Of a stretch of DNA of 64,000 bases, positions 1 through 7,853 are shown in pieces. A model generated the notes under the pieces. The model ran no database searches and was not told the origin of the DNA. It saw only the letters and a list, made by a program, of their open reading frames with translations. Every line of letters begins with the position of its first letter. Position 1 is the stretch's first letter. Source of the stretch: Bacteroidales bacterium (GTDB taxonomy: Bacteria > Bacteroidota > Bacteroidia > Bacteroidales > Marinilabiliaceae); contig SUWW01000006.1 of the NCBI GenBank assembly GCA_015061285.1, positions 62,001 through 126,000 on the forward strand, written 5' to 3'. A program made the position numbers and the translations under genes.

Positions 1-81
1 TTGCCTGTAAATAGTTTGCAAAAAGCCGCCGAGGTGGTGGCTAAGATTGCTTTGCTTGTACCTAACATGAAACAACAATAA
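1..81 (+). CDS. 3' end of an unidentified protein (partial)
   Basis: Frame 1 is open from the window edge to a TAA at 79-81 and encodes the last 26 residues of a protein ending in VPNMKQQ. The next gene starts two bases later, so the two are probably co-transcribed. The fragment is too short to name a family. That it is coding is inferred from the open frame and the tight spacing to the following gene. Confidence 0.5.
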   Translation: MPVNSLQKAAEVVAKIALLVPNMKQQ

Positions 82-83
82 AT

Positions 84-995
84 ATGTATATAAATAAACA
101 CCTGCAAATTTTCATTTTGCTGATATTCAGCGTAGTTGCTACAGCACAAGAGACTAAAAAATGTCCAGTTGACACGCTTATTACTAAGGATGATAAATAT
201 ACAGGAGTGGTGCTTTTCTCCGACTCCACTTGGACGCTCGTTGATCTTGGTCGCCCACAATTCGACGATGATGATATTAGTGAAGATTGGGAAACCGAGA
301 AAATTCACGCATTCAGAGAATTAACTATAGCCGACCTTCCCGAAGTGGATACGCTCCACCTCCTGAATAAATGCGCTTATGCTGCGCCTATCAAAGGTCA
401 TGTGCGCTCGGGATTCATGTTTCGCCGACGTCGTCCACACTACGGAACGGATATTCCGCTTATCGTTGGTACGCCAATCTATTCGGCATTCGATGGTAAA
501 GTACGCGTGGTTCGCAAAACGCGTAATGCTGGTGGCTACGGAAATCTTGTCGTCGTACGCCACCCGAATGGGTTGGAGACATACTACGGACACCTCTCGA
601 GCCATGCAGTGAAAGAGGGCGATATAGTGAAGGCAGGCGAAGTAATTGGATACGGTGGCAACACAGGTCGAAGCACTGGTCCTCATCTGCATTTTGAAGC
701 TCGCTATAAAGGCAAACCATTTGACCCTCAGCGTATAATAGATTTCGAAGCTGGTCAGTTACGCGATAGCGTTTTCGTGCTCAAACGTCACTATTTCAAT
801 ATTTATTCTCACTACGGACAGACCGATGAAGAATCGCTAAAAGCATCTGAACGTCAGATACATACCGTTCGTTCGGGTGATACTCTTGGTGGCCTTGCTC
901 GTAAATATCACACAACAGTAAGCAATATTTGCAAGCTTAATAAGATGTCGTCGAAAAAGACTTTGCGTATTGGCCAACGCCTGATAGTTAGATAG
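84..995 (+). CDS. M23-family peptidoglycan endopeptidase with C-terminal LysM
   Basis: A secreted zinc metallopeptidase of 303 residues, expected to cut peptide cross-links of peptidoglycan in the periplasm. Residues 1-21 form a signal peptide (hydrophobic stretch ending ATAQ). The LytM core carries HYGTD (H119, D123) and HLH within TGPHLHF (H201, H203), the zinc and catalytic residues of active M23 enzymes, so it should be catalytically competent. A LysM domain (about residues 260-303, HTVRSGDTLGGLA) would anchor it to glycan. It starts 2 bp after the upstream stop, and a helicase gene follows. Without flanking cell-division genes its exact role (septal splitting or general remodelling) cannot be assigned. 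Confidence 0.9.
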   Translation: MYINKHLQIFILLIFSVVATAQETKKCPVDTLITKDDKYTGVVLFSDSTWTLVDLGRPQFDDDDISEDWETEKIHAFRELTIADLPEVDTLHLLNKCAYAAPIKGHVRSGFMFRRRRPHYGTDIPLIVGTPIYSAFDGKVRVVRKTRNAGGYGNLVVVRHPNGLETYYGHLSSHAVKEGDIVKAGEVIGYGGNTGRSTGPHLHFEARYKGKPFDPQRIIDFEAGQLRDSVFVLKRHYFNIYSHYGQTDEESLKASERQIHTVRSGDTLGGLARKYHTTVSNICKLNKMSSKKTLRIGQRLIVR

Positions 996-1016
996 TTATA
1001 TCATACATATATATAG

Positions 1017-3947
1017 TTGATACGCGATTTCGATGAGATATTGGCGGTGCTAATTGTAGAGCATCAGCCGTTCGGCTATGTGCCTATGCCTTATATCATT
1101 AGACGTAATAATGATGCCGCAAAAACATATGCACTGGTTGAATTAGTTACGCCCACAATGATAAATGGTGGCCGTGCTGCCTTTACCGACGACGAGTTGT
1201 TGGCGTTGCGAAATATCAATGCCGTTTCCGACCAGAGTTTGCACAAACTCTTTGGCGGAAAACTCTCTTTGCGCGCGTTTCAACAAAATTTGGGTGGCTT
1301 GCCAATCGAAAAAACTGTGCGCCCATATATGGAAGAGCGCATTGCGGCTGCGTTGCCACTGTTGCAGAAGGCAGGCGTCCCTTTCTTCTTACGCGACAAG
1401 AAAATCAACATCGTCTACGAAAGCGATCGACTCAATGTCAGCCTCGATGGCAACAACATAAAGATGTTCTTCTCGCTCGACGAACGCGGTCTCAGCTACA
1501 AACTCAAACTCAGCGATGGAACTTCCGACATCGATATTTACGAATGTAAGAAGATGGTCGAGCTCTGCACCGAGCCTGCTGTAGTAGCCGTTGCTGGCAA
1601 GTTGATGAAGTTCGAGCGCACTAATGTGGCGCGCTTGCGTCCGTTTGTGAAAAACAAGCGTGTGATTGTGCCTCCTGACTTGGTAGATAAGTATATGAAT
1701 ACTTACGTACGCAACAGCATTGAGGCCTACGGTGGTGTTCGCGCTTACGGATTCGATATAGTTAACGATAAGGTAGCTTGCAAACCTATCATTCGCGTAG
1801 GTCGTGTAGATATGCTGTGGAGTATGCTCTTGCAGTTCGACTACGCTGGCGAGTTTTTCAGTTATGGCGATGGGCGACGCAAGACCAATCTTAGCCGAAC
1901 AGACAATGGCGGATACGTATTTACAACGCTTCGTCGCCAGTTCGACGAAGAAAAGCGCATAGTAAATCTGCTGTCGGAAATAGATTTCGATGTTGATACG
2001 AATGGTGTCGTAGGTAAAAACTTGAAAGTAAGTAGAATAGAGCCCTACGACATTGTTGAACTACTTACGCAGCACAGCGCTTGGTTTGCCGAACATGGAA
2101 TCGATATAATTATTACCGATTGCGCGAAGCGCTACGTAACATCGCGCCCCGACATAAATATCCAAGTTGACGACTCAAACGACTGGTTCGACTTGCGAGG
2201 CACGGTAGATATTGGCAACATAAAAGTGCCGTTCGTAAGCTTGAAACGCTATATAATATCCCGCAAACGCGAATACGTATTGCCCGACGGCTCAATATTT
2301 ATCTTGCCTCAAGAGTGGTTCACTACGTGGCAAGAAGTCTTTGCCATGAGCAGCGTAGAAGGCGATAAACTGCGTGTAAGCCGCGCACATGCTACGCTCT
2401 TGCCCGATTTTGTTTTGCCTCAGCAGGCGGAGCAGCGCCAGATGCAGACATCTACAACCGAGCGCAAAGGTTACATAAATGGTCAATTGCGCGACTATCA
2501 AGAGGTTGGCTTCCGTAAGTTGCTGACGTGGGTCGAGAATAACCGTGGCGGTATCCTTGCCGACGACATGGGTTTGGGTAAGACGTTGCAGATGATAACA
2601 CTTCTGAGCCATCTCTACGCGCAGAATGGCAGTAGAAACGCACCTACCTACAACACGTCGGGACTGCGCGCGTCGCTTGTGGTGGTGCCAGTGTCGCTCA
2701 TTGGCAATTGGCGCAGCGAGTTGAAGCGTTTTGCTCCGCAGCTCTCAGTTTGTAATTATGCCGACACACGCCTCGTTGGTCCGTGCTCCGCAAATACGTT
2801 CGATTCGTATCATATAGTTATGATTACGTATGGCTTGTTGCGCAACGACGTTCACCTGCTCGAGACATACAATTTTAGCTGCCTCGTGATGGATGAGAGC
2901 CAAGTGGCTAAAAATCCGTCGTCGAAGATATTCCGCGCTTTGGCATCGGTCAAAGCCGACCATCGCTTCACTATGAGTGGCACGCCAGTGGAGAATCGCT
3001 TGAACGATCTTTGGGCACAGATGTCGCTTGTAAATCCAGGCTTGCTTGGCTCGCAGACCTTCTTCCGTAATTATTTCGAAACGCCTATTATGCGCGACAA
3101 CAACGAGCAGCGCAAGCAACGTTTGCAGATGCTCGTAGCGCCATATATAGTGCGCCGCACCAAAAACGAGGTGCTCACCGAACTCTCCGATCTCACCGTT
3201 CAGGAGATTCGCTGCACCATGCCAGAAAGCCATCAGCGTTTCTACGAACGTATTCGCTCCGGCTGTCGCAACCAGCTTATTACTAACGATGTAACCAACT
3301 TCGATTCGCCAACAGTTAAGTTTATGGCTCTTCAGGCTATTACACGCCTGCGTTTGGCTGCCAACCATCCATCGTTGATTGATACTGAATACGATGGACT
3401 CTCTGGAAAACTCGAAACGGTTATTGAGCACCTCACTGCAGTGGTTTCCGAAGGACATAAACTGCTTGTATTCTCGTCGTTTGTGCGCGATTTGCGTATG
3501 CTTTCTGCTCGCCTCGACGAGATGCATATCGGCCATTGCGTGCTGACTGGCGCTACTGCCAACCGCAACGATGTTATACGCAGCTTTACTGATAATAAGG
3601 AGAATAAAGTATTTCTTATTTCGCTCAAAGCAGGTGGCGTAGGTCTGAACCTCACGTGTGCCGATTATGTTTTTGTGCTCAATCCGTGGTGGAATCCGCA
3701 AGCTGAAATTCAAGCTATTAGTCGTGCGCACCGTATGGGGCAGAAAAATCCCGTTTTCGCTTACAAATTCATAACCGAAGGAACCATCGAAGAGAAAATA
3801 GTCAACTTGCAACGCCGCAAACTTGGCCTCACCAACGACTTCGATTTCAGCCACGATGTCTACACCGCCGACACCGAACTCCTTGCATTCAACGGCAATC
3901 CACTTGCCGATTTGGACGAGAAAGAGGCTATGGCGTTGTTCGAATAG
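1017..3947 (+). CDS. SNF2-family DEAD/DEAH-box helicase
   Basis: A 976-residue SWI2/SNF2-type ATPase expected to translocate on double-stranded DNA and remodel protein-DNA complexes. The ATPase lobe has motif I (ADDMGLGKT, about residue 513), motif II DESQ (about 626) in place of the usual DEAH, and motif III (SGTPVENRLNDLW). The second lobe carries LKAGGVGLNLTCAD and the motif VI segment QAISRAHRMGQ. About 480 N-terminal residues match no domain I can name. The first in-frame start is TTG at 1017, directly after an in-frame TAG; an ATG about 70 bases on would trim the N-terminus. Bacteroidota carry such stand-alone SNF2 proteins commonly. No restriction or phage-defence partners are adjacent, so a defence role is not supported. 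Confidence 0.88.
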   Translation: MIRDFDEILAVLIVEHQPFGYVPMPYIIRRNNDAAKTYALVELVTPTMINGGRAAFTDDELLALRNINAVSDQSLHKLFGGKLSLRAFQQNLGGLPIEKTVRPYMEERIAAALPLLQKAGVPFFLRDKKINIVYESDRLNVSLDGNNIKMFFSLDERGLSYKLKLSDGTSDIDIYECKKMVELCTEPAVVAVAGKLMKFERTNVARLRPFVKNKRVIVPPDLVDKYMNTYVRNSIEAYGGVRAYGFDIVNDKVACKPIIRVGRVDMLWSMLLQFDYAGEFFSYGDGRRKTNLSRTDNGGYVFTTLRRQFDEEKRIVNLLSEIDFDVDTNGVVGKNLKVSRIEPYDIVELLTQHSAWFAEHGIDIIITDCAKRYVTSRPDINIQVDDSNDWFDLRGTVDIGNIKVPFVSLKRYIISRKREYVLPDGSIFILPQEWFTTWQEVFAMSSVEGDKLRVSRAHATLLPDFVLPQQAEQRQMQTSTTERKGYINGQLRDYQEVGFRKLLTWVENNRGGILADDMGLGKTLQMITLLSHLYAQNGSRNAPTYNTSGLRASLVVVPVSLIGNWRSELKRFAPQLSVCNYADTRLVGPCSANTFDSYHIVMITYGLLRNDVHLLETYNFSCLVMDESQVAKNPSSKIFRALASVKADHRFTMSGTPVENRLNDLWAQMSLVNPGLLGSQTFFRNYFETPIMRDNNEQRKQRLQMLVAPYIVRRTKNEVLTELSDLTVQEIRCTMPESHQRFYERIRSGCRNQLITNDVTNFDSPTVKFMALQAITRLRLAANHPSLIDTEYDGLSGKLETVIEHLTAVVSEGHKLLVFSSFVRDLRMLSARLDEMHIGHCVLTGATANRNDVIRSFTDNKENKVFLISLKAGGVGLNLTCADYVFVLNPWWNPQAEIQAISRAHRMGQKNPVFAYKFITEGTIEEKIVNLQRRKLGLTNDFDFSHDVYTADTELLAFNGNPLADLDEKEAMALFE

Positions 3948-4101
3948 TTCTGTTTCTCGCGCAGAGGACACAGAATATGCAGATTTATTAGGATTTTTAG
4001 AATTATATGATGATTGTAATTCAGTGCTTTTCGTAGTTAATACAAATCAAATCTGTATAGTTTCCCGTTGTATCTGTATTGGCATTGTCTTGCTAATTGA
4101 T

Positions 4102-4120
4102 ATTCGCAATTTTTGCGAAT
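4102..4120. promoter_or_regulatory. Perfect 19-bp palindrome upstream of higB (candidate operator)
   Basis: ATTCGCAA and TTGCGAAT arms of 8 bp separated by TTT, 52 bp before the higB start. HigA-type antitoxins bind palindromes in their own promoter, so this is a plausible autoregulatory site. The palindrome is directly seen; binding is inferred. Confidence 0.45.
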
Positions 4121-4172
4121 GCTTTGTCAAAAATATAATTTAGCAGCCGAGTTTTGACTATAGTAGTATGCG

Positions 4173-4490
4173 ATGAAGGTCACTTTTGATAAGACATACT
4201 TATTGGAGCTGTATACGAGCGGAAAGACATCAGACAAAAAGTATCGTTTCCAACCAGATGTTGTTAGGCGATATGTAAAAGTGCTCGATATTATGATGGA
4301 AGCAGAAGATGTGAATACTCTTATGCTGTTTGGTGGTTTGCACTATGAACATCTTATAGGAGATAAAAGCGGTCTTTCGTCTGTGCGTGTCAATAAGCAA
4401 TACCGCATAGAATTTACAGAGAGTACGGAGAACGGAGCTAAAGTGGCGAATATTTGCAATATTGTAGAATTGTCGAATCACTATAAATAA
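4173..4490 (+). CDS. higB: HigB-type toxin (RelE superfamily mRNA interferase)
   Basis: 105 residues resembling the HigB/plasmid maintenance killer family: ribosome-dependent mRNA endonucleases of the RelE fold. The pattern of a basic N-terminal half (DKKYRFQPDVVRRYVKVLDIM), the central GGLHYEHL and the strand SVRVNKQYRIEFT with several Arg/Lys residues fits the family. An XRE-type antitoxin gene follows 8 bp downstream, giving the toxin-first order diagnostic of higBA. This protein is slightly longer than the roughly 95-residue family norm. A perfect palindrome lies 52 bp upstream. No disruption is visible, so the toxin looks intact. Assignment rests on motif and gene order. Confidence 0.85.
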   Translation: MKVTFDKTYLLELYTSGKTSDKKYRFQPDVVRRYVKVLDIMMEAEDVNTLMLFGGLHYEHLIGDKSGLSSVRVNKQYRIEFTESTENGAKVANICNIVELSNHYK

Positions 4491-4498
4491 GTACAGAA

Positions 4499-4843
4499 AT
4501 GTTGCATGTAGATAATGTTGATGATTCAATGGTGGCCAACAATCTTACGCCTTACCGATTTACTCATCCTGGCGAGATTGTGAAAGATGAATTGGAGGAT
4601 AGAGGTATATCGCAGCGTGCTTTCGCTCACGCAGTTGGTATGTCGTATTCGGTATTGAACGAAATCCTTAATGCAAGAAGACCAATAACTACCAATACTG
4701 CATTGCTTTTTGAAGCTGCATTAGGCTTGCCTGCCGATGTGCTAATGGGCGTTCAAACTAAATATAATCTCCGCACTGCCAGAAAAAATAGTGAAATAGA
4801 ATCGTGGTTGCAGAACATACGTAAAGCAGTTGCTGTGTTGTAA
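4499..4843 (+). CDS. higA: HigA-type antitoxin, XRE-family DNA-binding protein
   Basis: 114 residues with the HigA signature THPGEIVKDELEDRGISQRAFAHAVGM leading into a helix-turn-helix (about residues 30-75, LNEILNARRPITTNTALLFEAALG). It would neutralise HigB and repress the operon. It starts 8 bp after higB. The C-terminal tail (RTARKNSEIESWLQNIR) is also usual for HigA. Possible function: plasmid-like stabilisation, stress response or phage defence. The sequence shows only that the pair is intact. Confidence 0.87.
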   Translation: MLHVDNVDDSMVANNLTPYRFTHPGEIVKDELEDRGISQRAFAHAVGMSYSVLNEILNARRPITTNTALLFEAALGLPADVLMGVQTKYNLRTARKNSEIESWLQNIRKAVAVL

Positions 4844-4897
4844 ATATTTATTGCGTTATAATTTACGTCAACTATCGAAAAGAATAGACTTTCCCAA

Positions 4898-5428
4898 ATG
4901 CTTCAACCGAAACTCGATACTTATGGTATTATAGTTTGTTGCCTCGTCTTTATTGGAGCAATTGCTATTTTATTTGGTTCTTATGTAATATTCAAAGTCT
5001 ATTCAAATCCTGATGCATTATTGGGGTATGTTTTGTGGAATGCATCCATTGATATAGCTTGGCCATGTGTATTACTAAGTACAATCGGTGCAGTCAAGAT
5101 AATTACGCGTAAGATTGGTGGAATATTTATATGCAAAATGTATGCACTCTTATGTATTGCTATTAGTATTTGGAATGGTCTTTTCTACTGTCTTACAAGT
5201 GAAGTCTTGTTATTGTTCCCGATATGGTGTGTAATATATGCTATAGTATTGCTTTGTATGCTAACCTTTCCCAAGGATTTGGAGGTTTCCTTTCCCAAGG
5301 AATTTAGAAGGCACACTACTTTTGATGAGATGGCTTCTGCTGTGTGTGCTGGAGTAGTTCTGTTAGCTTATTTTTTAGAAGGCACACTACTTTTGACGAG
5401 ATGGTTTCTGCTGTGGGTGCTGGAGTAG
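4898..5428 (+). CDS. Small integral membrane protein with a C-terminus recoded by tandem duplication
   Basis: 176 residues with about four hydrophobic helices (roughly residues 9-35, 46-65, 75-98 and 105-124), then a hydrophilic stretch containing an 8-residue repeat (FPKDLEVS/FPKEF) and a final hydrophobic segment. No family is recognised. The 3' end carries a 71-bp tandem duplication (5303-5444). Because 71 is not a multiple of 3, the second copy is read in another frame and the protein ends at 5428 with LLTRWFLLWVLE. The presumed ancestral frame continues through copy 2 to a stop at 5482-5484 and would end in a different hydrophobic helix. It follows higBA by 54 bp; whether it belongs to that operon is unknown. 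Confidence 0.6.
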   Translation: MLQPKLDTYGIIVCCLVFIGAIAILFGSYVIFKVYSNPDALLGYVLWNASIDIAWPCVLLSTIGAVKIITRKIGGIFICKMYALLCIAISIWNGLFYCLTSEVLLLFPIWCVIYAIVLLCMLTFPKDLEVSFPKEFRRHTTFDEMASAVCAGVVLLAYFLEGTLLLTRWFLLWVLE

Positions 5429-5444
5429 TTCTGTTAGCTTATTT
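5303..5444 (+). repeat. 71-bp tandem duplication, 68/71 identical, out of frame
   Basis: Unit 1 is 5303-5373 and unit 2 is 5374-5444; both begin TTTAGAAGGCACACTACTTT. They differ at three positions (T/C, C/T, T/G). A shorter in-frame 24-nt repetition (CCTTTCCCAAGGA at 5265-5277 and 5289-5301) lies just upstream. Confidence 0.95.
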
Positions 5445-5536
5445 ATTAGATATAGGATTTATTATTCTAACGCTACTTTGGTGAGACTTTCGCGCCGCTA
5501 ATTGCTATTTTTGCTCAACGAAAAAACTCTATAAAT

Positions 5537-6559
5537 ATGAAAATCAAATTCTATCTCCCAGTCGCTTTGTTACTAATGGTCGTTTTCACTTCGTGCGGCA
5601 AAGGCAGTGGTGAACCATTCAAATCGGCTGTTACGGGCCGCAACGGTGAAGTGCTCGTAGTTATAAACGACAATGTGCGCAACGACACCGCTGGACACTA
5701 TATACATAATATGCTCAGTGAACCATATCGTGGATTGTCGACACCTGAACCAATTTTCGATTGTCACATGGTGCCTCATGGCTATTTCGACGACCCGATG
5801 CACAATTTCCGTAATATCATTATTGTGAACGTAAGCGACACTCTTAGTGCCGATACCGTATATCTATATAACGATTTGTGGGCCAAAGGTCAAAGTGTTG
5901 TTTGGTTGCGTGCAAAGACCAAAGAGTCGCTATTGCCACTTGTAGAACGCAACAAAGGCTTGATAGTTAACAATTTTGTTCGTTGCGAAAGAGAACGACT
6001 TATTGCTTTCAATAAGACCATTCGTCATCATCAGTTGAGCGAAAATATAGGTGATAAGTATGGTGTAAATATTTGTATACCAAATACATATATACGTTGT
6101 ACTCCAAAAGACAAAAGTGCGCTCGATTGGGTAGCTGTCGAAAACGACGAATATCAGATGAGTTTTTTGATGTATGAATATCCATATACAGGTCCATTTG
6201 CGATGACTAAAGCAGCGTTGCTCAATAAGCGAGACTCGCTTCTCCGCGCTAATATTGAAGGTCCGCAAGGCTCGTTCATGTGTACCGAGACGCGCTTCGG
6301 CCTCGACGAGATAGATATGCGCGCCGGTAGATACAAAGGCTCATACGTTGCCGAAATACGTGGACTTTGGCGCATGGAGGGCTATGCTATGGGCGGGCCA
6401 TTCATCATGCGTGCGATGGTCGATAGTGTCAATTCGAGAGTGGTGGTTACCGATGGTTTTGTCTATTATCCTTCACGCGATAAAAAACGCAACTTAATAC
6501 GTCAACTTGAGGCTATTATGTATTCTGTGAGCCTAAAAACGAAATCGAGTGACAATTGA
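5537..6559 (+). CDS. DUF4837-like lipoprotein
   Basis: 340 residues beginning with a lipoprotein signal peptide (hydrophobic segment then TSC at about residues 18-20, a lipobox), so probably anchored in the outer or inner membrane facing the periplasm. The rest resembles the Bacteroidota DUF4837 family, with an NGEVLVVI start after the lipobox and a C-terminal GLWRMEGYAMGGPFI segment. The molecular function of the family is unknown to me. It is convergent with a Crp-type regulator gene 30 bp downstream and is probably monocistronic. Confidence 0.75.
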   Translation: MKIKFYLPVALLLMVVFTSCGKGSGEPFKSAVTGRNGEVLVVINDNVRNDTAGHYIHNMLSEPYRGLSTPEPIFDCHMVPHGYFDDPMHNFRNIIIVNVSDTLSADTVYLYNDLWAKGQSVVWLRAKTKESLLPLVERNKGLIVNNFVRCERERLIAFNKTIRHHQLSENIGDKYGVNICIPNTYIRCTPKDKSALDWVAVENDEYQMSFLMYEYPYTGPFAMTKAALLNKRDSLLRANIEGPQGSFMCTETRFGLDEIDMRAGRYKGSYVAEIRGLWRMEGYAMGGPFIMRAMVDSVNSRVVVTDGFVYYPSRDKKRNLIRQLEAIMYSVSLKTKSSDN

Positions 6560-6589
6560 CAAATCTAAAGAAGTAGTCAAAATAGCTCT

Positions 6590-7282
6590 TTATCCAATCA
6601 CGGCAATGTGATTCAGTTTGTCTTCGTCGATAATAGATATTTGGCGGCCGTCCATCTTGATAATCTTTTCTTGCTGCAAGTCGCTAAGTGTCCGAATGGC
6701 ATTCGAAGTGGTCATGTTGCTAAGTTTGCCAATCTCCTCTCGACTAAGAAGCACGTTGAGTTGGCCATTTTCGTTGGTGCCATGCTCTCGTTTCATTCGT
6801 AGTAAAGTGTATGCTATGCGACCTCGCAATTGCTTGTGAGTCAGTAGTAAGCAGTTGAGACGCGAAAGTGTTAGTTGGTTGGCAATTTCGTGTATGCAGA
6901 AAAGGCAAGCTTCTATATAATTACTAATGATATGTAGCGCAATCTCTTTCTGAATAAGAAGCAATCGACAATTTTCAATCACTTCGGCCGAGGTGGGGTA
7001 GTCCTTGTCGACAAAGAGAGCAGTGTAGCCAAAGAAATCGCCTTTGCCTACAATGCGTACTATCATTGAGTGACCAGCAGCATCGGTCTGTAGAAGTTTG
7101 GCTCTACCTTCGGTGACTACGTAAATAGAGCGTGAATTATCGTCTTTGTTGAAGATTGTGTCTCCTTGATTGAGGTATAAAGTTTCGGTGGTTTCGAATA
7201 GCCGTTGCATGTCTTCGTCCGAAAGCGTGCGCAGGGGCGGCATGGCGCGTAGTTCTTCGATAGTTAGTGGTTTCTCTTTCAT
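6590..7282 (-). CDS. Crp/Fnr-family transcriptional regulator
   Basis: About 230 residues: an N-terminal cyclic-nucleotide-binding-type beta roll (about residues 20-125; GDTIFNKDDNSRSIYVVTEGRAKL, GDFFGYTALF) and a C-terminal winged helix (about 165-225; LLSREEIGKLSNMTTSNAIRTLSDLQQEKII). No clustered N-terminal cysteines are present, so it is not an Fnr-type Fe-S sensor. A longer in-frame start at 7327 would overlap the sigma-factor gene by 23 bp; the ATG at 7282 avoids this and fits family length. It is the last gene of a uvrC-sigma-crp run. The ligand is unknown. Confidence 0.85.
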   Translation of the reverse strand: MKEKPLTIEELRAMPPLRTLSDEDMQRLFETTETLYLNQGDTIFNKDDNSRSIYVVTEGRAKLLQTDAAGHSMIVRIVGKGDFFGYTALFVDKDYPTSAEVIENCRLLLIQKEIALHIISNYIEACLFCIHEIANQLTLSRLNCLLLTHKQLRGRIAYTLLRMKREHGTNENGQLNVLLSREEIGKLSNMTTSNAIRTLSDLQQEKIIKMDGRQISIIDEDKLNHIAVIG

Positions 7283-7304
7283 ACTCGGTATAATTATCTC
7301 ACAG

Positions 7305-7844
7305 TCAGTTTTTGCCAAGCACTTCACGCAGCCTTCGTAATGCTTTGCTTATCTGTGTTTCGACGGTGCGCTTCGAAATGCCAAGTTGAGTGGCAATCTC
7401 ATCATTGGAATCTCCGTCGAAGCGACTTCGTTTGAAAATAAGTTTGCATTGGTCAGGTAGCGCATCGATGGCACTATTTATTTTGAGCGTGGTTTCAGTG
7501 GCGTTAATTATGTTGTCTATGCTGTCGTAAGCTTCGTCGGCAGAAAATTGGAATTTCTCTGCGTACATACGTTCAACTTTTTGATGTTTCAGTACATTCA
7601 AACAACGATTGTGCACCGCGCGAAAGAGAAACGATTTTACGTTGTCTATTTCGAGCGTAGCGCGCTCTTCGTATAGCCACACCATCATGTCTTGTACAAC
7701 ATCGATAGCGGCCTCTTCGTCGGTGAGTATCTTGTTGGCGAACAGACAGAGCGAGGTGTAGTATTTGTCATACAACATTTTGAAAGCGAGGTCGTTGCCT
7801 GCAGTCATTAGTTGAATGAGTTCTATGTCGTCGCGTCTTTCCAT
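7305..7844 (-). CDS. ECF-type RNA polymerase sigma factor
   Basis: 179 residues with sigma region 2 (about residues 20-85; DVVQDMMVWLYEE) and region 4 (about 120-175; ALPDQCKLIFKRSRFDGDSNDEIATQLGISKRTVETQIS). This is the FecI/RpoE-like group common in Bacteroidales, where it often activates TonB-dependent polysaccharide loci through FecR anti-sigma factors. Here no FecR or SusC/D gene is adjacent. It follows uvrC by 9 bp and precedes the Crp-type regulator by 22 bp, so all three are probably one transcript. Its targets cannot be read from the sequence. Confidence 0.88.
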   Translation of the reverse strand: MERRDDIELIQLMTAGNDLAFKMLYDKYYTSLCLFANKILTDEEAAIDVVQDMMVWLYEERATLEIDNVKSFLFRAVHNRCLNVLKHQKVERMYAEKFQFSADEAYDSIDNIINATETTLKINSAIDALPDQCKLIFKRSRFDGDSNDEIATQLGISKRTVETQISKALRRLREVLGKN

Positions 7845-7853
7845 TCGTTGGAG

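Noticed and set aside
1017-3947. SNF2 helicase as part of a phage-defence island
   Set aside because: No methyltransferase, restriction, DUF1998 or other defence partners are adjacent; only a higBA pair follows after 225 bp.
2745-3971. 408-residue ORF antisense to the SNF2 helicase gene
   Set aside because: It lies opposite conserved helicase motifs, has no recognisable domain and is a shadow of codon bias.
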